14,728 nt of DNA, taken from Echinostoma caproni (taxonomy: Eukaryota; Platyhelminthes; Trematoda; Plagiorchiida; Echinostomatidae). Positions 12,799 through 14,728 of the stretch are shown in pieces; position 1 is the first letter of the stretch; each line of letters begins with the position of its first letter. Position numbers and translations under genes: made by a program. Location of the stretch: positions 1-14,728 of the forward strand of contig UZAN01044089.1 of assembly GCA_900618425.1 (NCBI GenBank), written 5' to 3'. The notes beneath the pieces are model-generated. The model saw only the letters and a list, made by a program, of their open reading frames with translations, ran no database searches and was not told the origin of the DNA.

Positions 12799-13710
12799 AC
12801 GGCATCGGTGCCCATCTGATCGACCACATTGACTGACACTTGAGTGTGGAACAGTTTCAGCCACAAACTCCGTGTGTGTAGGTATGTGTGTGTGTGTGCA
12901 CATGTCTTGCACGCGCATATACATACACACACAAGGATAAACATCCTTGGCATCGAATGAACGTATCAGAGATAAGGTCATCCTAGTCTGTTCCTTTTTA
13001 TTTTGACAAGCAAAAGTGTAACCTCGCCGAGCAAGTGTGCATTCGGCAAGGCGACAGATAGTGTTTTGTCTAATCGTCCAGCCGTGGTCTTCCACGATGG
13101 ACGGGACCACTTGTTGATAGCTAACGACTGCTAAAAATCACGCCCAGTTTCTCCACACGAAGAATTCCATCGTTTGTTTTGATTGTTCCACCACAGTTGG
13201 TATGTGGAGCAACTCTCGCGCATCCCTCAGACACCGGTCTGTGTTCCGTGTCCTATTTCATGTGTTATGGTAATCCGTGGTACAATGAACTGGATGTTTC
13301 GTTTTTCTTCAAATAGATATACCACATTTATCTGTTCCTCATTAACCAGTGCATTTAAGTATATACAAATAGGGAGATTGGTGCACGTGTCACATGTATG
13401 GCAAATAAGCAGACCCGAAAAGAAGCACAACTTGTCCCGAGAAAACTTTTGTAATCTATATGCTACCTGTCAAAAGTCATACCGATGATTGAGTCAAACA
13501 ACTGTTTTCTTTCCACCATAACCGACCGAGCCTCGTGAAAACATCAGAAAGCTTGTTTTACTCTTATTGATGCTGTAAAGCTGCCCGAAATAGTTCGTCT
13601 ATCCTGATCGGATTAATCCATTCGATCGTTTACAGGCACTGCTGATGGTCTCGGGTGTGGTAATATTCTACGGATTAATTGATCGAACCATTTGCGCCAG
13701 GTGTTGTTGA
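132..13710 (+). CDS. Tetraspanin family membrane protein, C-terminal 144 residues in five exons (5' partial)
   Basis: Join 132-206, 4326-4430, 8654-8749, 10802-10885 and 13636-13710. Every junction is GT-AG and phase 0, so the frame is continuous. In the 144-residue product I see TM3 (about 1-22), the large extracellular loop (about 26-104) with CCG at 63-65, PRSC at 78-81 and GC at 93-94, TM4 (about 105-134) and a short cytoplasmic tail with Cys 140, 143 and 144. CCG, PxSC and GC supply the four cysteines that form the two conserved loop disulfides of tetraspanins. These proteins organise membrane microdomains; in flukes many sit on the tegument surface or extracellular vesicles. Asn48-Glu-Ser is a possible N-glycosylation site. 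The exon sizes (75, 105, 96 and 84 nt, then a short last exon) resemble the classical animal tetraspanin gene plan. The N-terminus, TM1 and TM2 are outside the window. The family call is strong; the subfamily is not resolved. Confidence 0.93.
340..840. repeat. Possible dispersed repeat, GC-richer than its surroundings
   Basis: This block is richer in G+C than the flanking intron and has short open frames on both strands with no stable coding frame. A minus-strand reading near 440-460 gives WLGQPGSI, similar to short peptides I remember from spurious predictions over fluke SINE-like repeats. The resemblance is from memory and weak. No target-site duplication or terminal repeat was found. Confidence 0.25.
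2235..2410. repeat. TG dinucleotide tracts
   Basis: There are two short TG-rich tracts, an interrupted one at 2235-2256 and a pure (GT)8 at 2395-2410, separated by unrelated sequence. Confidence 0.8.
2729..2773. repeat. CA / CACG microsatellite
   Basis: An interrupted CA run is followed by a CGCA tetranucleotide run. This is a compound microsatellite that produces Thr/His-rich spurious open frames on both strands. Confidence 0.85.
3082..3096. repeat. TG microsatellite
   Basis: A pure TG run of about seven units in intron 1. Confidence 0.85.
4326..4430 (+). CDS. Tetraspanin exon: first half of the large extracellular loop
   Basis: This 105-nt, phase 0-0 exon runs from a pyrimidine-rich acceptor ending AACAG (4325) to the donor GTGAGT (4431). 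It encodes 35 residues starting LDDYLYRYLEQQVV and ending LMDFLQRK. This matches the helix A/B region of the loop, where the family usually has a tyrosine near the middle and a W/M-D-x-L/I-Q pattern just before CCG. Asn-Glu-Ser at exon codons 23-25 is a possible N-glycosylation sequon. It is too short and start-less to stand out as an ORF; it was found by frame and motif. Confidence 0.88.
4560..4660 (+). repeat. Possible tRNA-like SINE fragment
   Basis: A sequence close to a pol III B box (GGGGTTCAAGTGCC, near 4630-4643) lies about 50 bases after a TGGC-containing stretch that could be a decayed A box. It abuts the 3' end of the retrotransposon relic, so it may instead be that element's 3' tail. 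The match to the box consensus is imperfect. Confidence 0.2.
4695..6050 (-). pseudogene. Degenerate non-LTR retrotransposon reverse transcriptase (RTE/CR1-like), antisense in the intron
   Basis: On the minus strand, pieces of one LINE polyprotein appear in order. A linker region lies at 5969-5715 (EMEKA, then WIEHFKAQFSWP). The RT fingers are at 5521-5380 (IPIYNKGDRSSREIYRRISL). The palm runs from about 5380 to 4743 (VGFRRGRGCIDHIF, FFNHKAAFDSVD, GVLQGCPHSQFPFNFVID, LEYAEDIVLLSE, CYLG). A continuation past the stop reads PGGRVRYEVSTRIHKA. In-frame stops occur at 5557-5555, 5222-5220 and 4745-4743, with frame changes near 5740 and 5380. The motif A catalytic Asp position reads Asn (5264-5262), and the first Asp of the YxDD box reads Glu (4955-4953). 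The element is therefore dead. No endonuclease domain or 3' tail was found. The clade is not certain between RTE and CR1. Confidence 0.85.
7759..7894. repeat. Inverted repeat with hammerhead-like core, probably of Penelope-like element origin
   Basis: Two 63-base arms (7759-7821 and 7832-7894) are inverted copies, about 52 of 63 positions matching by hand, with mostly transition differences. They flank a 10-base spacer. The plus strand has CTGATGA at 7822 and GAGAC at 7848, the layout of a hammerhead core (CUGAUGA, stem II, GAAAC) with one change in GAAAC and a weak stem II. The minus-strand reading of the left arm has an intact GAAACG but lacks CTGATGA. The tail after the core (AAGCTCGG-like, ending in ACACACCAATACC) resembles a repeat I know from trematodes. 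Hammerhead motifs are known in Penelope-like elements; the assignment is inference. Confidence 0.55.
7926..8008. repeat. Trinucleotide (ACT/ATA) microsatellite
   Basis: Imperfect ACT and AAT triplets run for about 80 bases, starting about 30 bases after the right arm of the inverted repeat. On the minus strand it gives Ser/Ile-rich runs, the end of a spurious open frame. The placement suggests it grew from the 3' end of the inserted repeat. Confidence 0.8.
8654..8749 (+). CDS. Tetraspanin exon: CCG and PxSC half of the large extracellular loop
   Basis: This 96-nt, phase 0-0 exon has the acceptor TGTACAG (8653) after a pyrimidine-rich run and the donor GTAAGT at 8750. It encodes 32 residues beginning FVCCGVSSAADYG and containing PVPRSCGE. 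CCG is the diagnostic tetraspanin loop motif and P-R-S-C fits PxSC. With the GC at the start of the next exon this makes a four-cysteine loop. A second GT two bases upstream (8748) could serve as donor, but GTAAGT at 8750 keeps the frame. A minus-strand open frame over the same bases is a shadow. Confidence 0.92.
8750..10801 (+). other. Tetraspanin intron 3 of the window (2052 bp)
   Basis: This intron runs from GTAAGT to TTCAG. It has a short TG tract at 9513-9524. The section 9690-10200 has somewhat longer minus-strand open frames (9926-9702 and 10196-9936), but I recognise no family in them and they are not in one frame. Nothing else is supported. Confidence 0.75.
10802..10885 (+). CDS. Tetraspanin exon: GC motif and start of the fourth transmembrane segment
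   Basis: This exon is 84 nt, phase 0-0, with acceptor TCTTCAG (10801) and donor GTGAGT (10886). It encodes 28 residues starting GCHAVLVEVCRSN and ending GFAMIM. The Gly-Cys pair followed by a helix, an Asn at the membrane boundary and a Gly-rich hydrophobic stretch is the standard entry into tetraspanin TM4. An 84-nt exon beginning at or near GC is one of the most conserved exons in animal tetraspanin genes. The extra Cys at exon codon 10 lies just outside the membrane. Confidence 0.92.
12000..12175 (-). repeat. Possible tRNA-derived SINE relic (B box on the minus strand)
   Basis: The minus strand reads GGTTCGAATCC at 12102-12092, a perfect match to the pol III B box. Just 5' of it on that strand is a small hairpin (AACCT, GA, AGGTT; 12117-12106) where a tRNA variable arm would be. 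No full cloverleaf could be folded, the T stem has mismatches, and an A box is not clear. It is therefore not a functional tRNA gene but may be a SINE head. Confidence 0.3.
12772..12899. repeat. Two TG microsatellites
   Basis: A long pure TG run of about 27 bases lies at 12772-12798, with a second interrupted TG tract at 12872-12899. They create the His/Thr-rich open frames on the minus strand, which are not genes. Confidence 0.9.
13636..13710 (+). CDS. Tetraspanin terminal coding exon: end of TM4 and C-terminal tail
   Basis: This is the best phase-0 continuation of TM4 found downstream of 10885. The acceptor is TTTACAG (13635). The 75 nt including the TGA at 13708-13710 encode ALLMVSGVVIFYGLI, which completes the TM4 helix, then a basic, cysteine-rich tail, DRTICARCC. 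Juxtamembrane cysteines at this place are usual palmitoylation targets in tetraspanins. The short tail has no YxxPhi endosomal sorting motif. A GTGTTG just before the stop (13700) could be a weak donor giving another tail. The exon is slightly less certain than the others because it has no invariant motif. Confidence 0.75.
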   Translation, partial: ALLMVSGVVIFYGLIDRTICARCC

Positions 13711-13846
13711 CCGTTGATCGTATAGCTTTGGGGGTAAGGGGTTTTTGATTCACGACAGGGGCACAACAAGTGTACACCACTGTTGTTGACTCGTCCGAAA
13801 ATCGAACAAAACAGCTACCCGCTGCTTTGTGCTGGTCACCACTGCA

Positions 13847-13852
13847 AATAAA
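13847..13852 (+). other. Candidate polyadenylation signal of the tetraspanin gene
   Basis: A canonical AATAAA lies 137 bases after the stop codon. It is the first such hexamer downstream, giving a 3' UTR of roughly 150-170 bases if used. No transcript evidence is available. Confidence 0.5.
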
Positions 13853-14265
13853 TTGCCTCAACTGCTTCCGAAATTATGATCCTCTGAGTGAGGGTCTGGG
13901 CACAGCCTGAACCACCATATTGACGAGGAATCAGACTATTGCGTTCATTAAACTGGAACCGAAGCCCCTGAACTCGAAGTATAGAACGATATGAAAGAGC
14001 CTAAAGAAATATACGTCGTGCCTAGTCAAACTGGAGTGGATCTCCCTGTATNGGCTTCAAACTTCTGATTTTAGGGTTTGGATCAGGCGACTGACTAACT
14101 TGAACACTACATGAAGAGAGGTTTGATAATGCATTTATAATGTAATATGAAAATTGTATTTCAACCGATACGTGTATTTATTTCATCGTGAAATTACAAA
14201 ATATTGATAAGGCATTCACTTATGATGGTCACGAATTCAAATTCTTAGATTTAAAGTCTTTCCGT

Positions 14266-14279
14266 TGTGTGTGTGTGTG
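14266..14279. repeat. TG microsatellite
   Basis: A pure TG run of seven units. Confidence 0.85.
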
Positions 14280-14512
14280 CATATGCAAGCAAGACAGAAC
14301 ACCCTGCAAGTATGGACCAAACTCGTACAACACCGTTACTTATCCCAGATATATGCGTCTCATTACCTAACGCTTTGATCGTTATGCGCGGGAATGTGTA
14401 TGTACGGTATTGTCGCATGTCACACACAAAATTTTGTAAACTGATACATGAAGTAAACAAACACACCCGGATAGAGGTGTTTTAGGAGGAGCTGTATTTT
14501 CATCATTTCATT

Positions 14513-14600
14513 TTGTGAAGTGGCCACTTCACAAGCACTGATGATGTCACCTCGGCTGGTGATGAAACGTTTGCAAACAAATTGCCAAGCTCGGCGAACA
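14513..14600 (+). repeat. Second hammerhead-like repeat with 22-bp palindrome
   Basis: A perfect 22-base palindrome (14513-14534, centred on GGCC) lies next to CTGATGA (14538-14544). A six-pair stem follows (14546-14551 with 14558-14563, five Watson-Crick pairs and one G-T, loop TCGGCT), then GAAAC (14564-14568). The order CTGATGA, stem, GAAAC is the hammerhead core, with one extra T between CTGATGA and the stem. The following CGTTTGCAAAC and AAGCTCGG are shared in kind with the 7822-7894 copy, so both belong to one repeat family. Confidence 0.55.
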
Positions 14601-14728
14601 GGCGAAATGGAACTGACCGTTTTATTCACAGGGTAGAACTATCGATCAAGCCTATTCGATCCGTTTGACTTGGAAGTATCGAAATGAGATAAGATAATAT
14701 TCCTCTTCTAAACTTTGATATTTCTTGA

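Larger units (their letters stand above)
10886..13635 (+). other. Tetraspanin intron 4 of the window (2750 bp)
   Basis: This intron runs from GTGAGT to TACAG, if the terminal exon at 13636 is right. It holds a minus-strand tRNA-like B box near 12092 and two TG microsatellites near 12772-12899. The stretches 10890-11990 and 12910-13630 show nothing recognisable apart from an unconvincing exon-like frame after the acceptor at 13197. Confidence 0.65.
13711..14728 (+). other. 3' UTR and downstream flank of the tetraspanin gene
   Basis: This stretch holds the AATAAA at 13847, an ambiguous base at 14052, a TG run at 14266-14279 and the hammerhead-like repeat at 14513-14580. I see no further gene. 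Confidence 0.6.

Noticed and set aside
12673..13110. 145-residue minus-strand open frame, one of the longest in the window
   Set aside because: It is driven by TG/CA microsatellites that give His-Thr runs; no domain, no splice context.
13198..13260. Segment after a CCACCACAG acceptor, considered as the last tetraspanin exon
   Set aside because: The phase-0 reading is not a membrane helix and runs past the putative donor; 13636-13710 completes TM4 far better.
1..14728. CRISPR arrays, bacterial operons, rRNA or phage genes
   Set aside because: No regularly spaced direct repeats, no ribosome-binding-site-led long frames and no rRNA-like conserved sequence; the window is eukaryotic.

Overview
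The window looks like part of a flatworm (probably trematode) nuclear genome. The reasons are long introns with GT-AG junctions, many CA/TG microsatellites, moderate GC, a decayed non-LTR retrotransposon of the kind common in flukes, and short repeats with a hammerhead-like core of the kind known from Penelope-like elements. No bacterial-style gene is present. One undetermined base (n at 14052) marks this as draft assembly. The genus cannot be fixed from the sequence alone.

The main content is the 3' two-thirds of one plus-strand tetraspanin gene. Five coding exons can be read by eye: 132-206, 4326-4430, 8654-8749, 10802-10885 and 13636-13710. All introns are phase 0. The exons give a continuous 144-residue C-terminal part: TM3, the large extracellular loop with CCG, PxSC and GC motifs, TM4, and a short cysteine-rich tail ending in TGA. 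The first exons (N-terminus, TM1, small loop, TM2) lie upstream of the window. A polyadenylation signal follows at 13847.

The introns are about 4.1, 4.2, 2.1 and 2.75 kb and hold most of the rest. Intron 1 (207-4325) has a GC-rich repeat-like stretch, several TG/CA tracts and one exon-like segment (3954-4067). Intron 2 (4431-8653) holds an antisense, multiply broken reverse-transcriptase relic (about 4695-6050). It also holds a 63+63 bp inverted repeat with a hammerhead-like core (7759-7894), followed directly by a trinucleotide microsatellite. Intron 3 has nothing I can name. Intron 4 has a tRNA-like B box on the minus strand and a long TG tract. The 3' flank carries a second hammerhead-like repeat next to a 22-bp perfect palindrome (14513-14580).

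No cooperating gene set is present: the window is one host gene plus mobile-element debris. The most interesting items are the exon reconstruction and the two hammerhead-like repeats.
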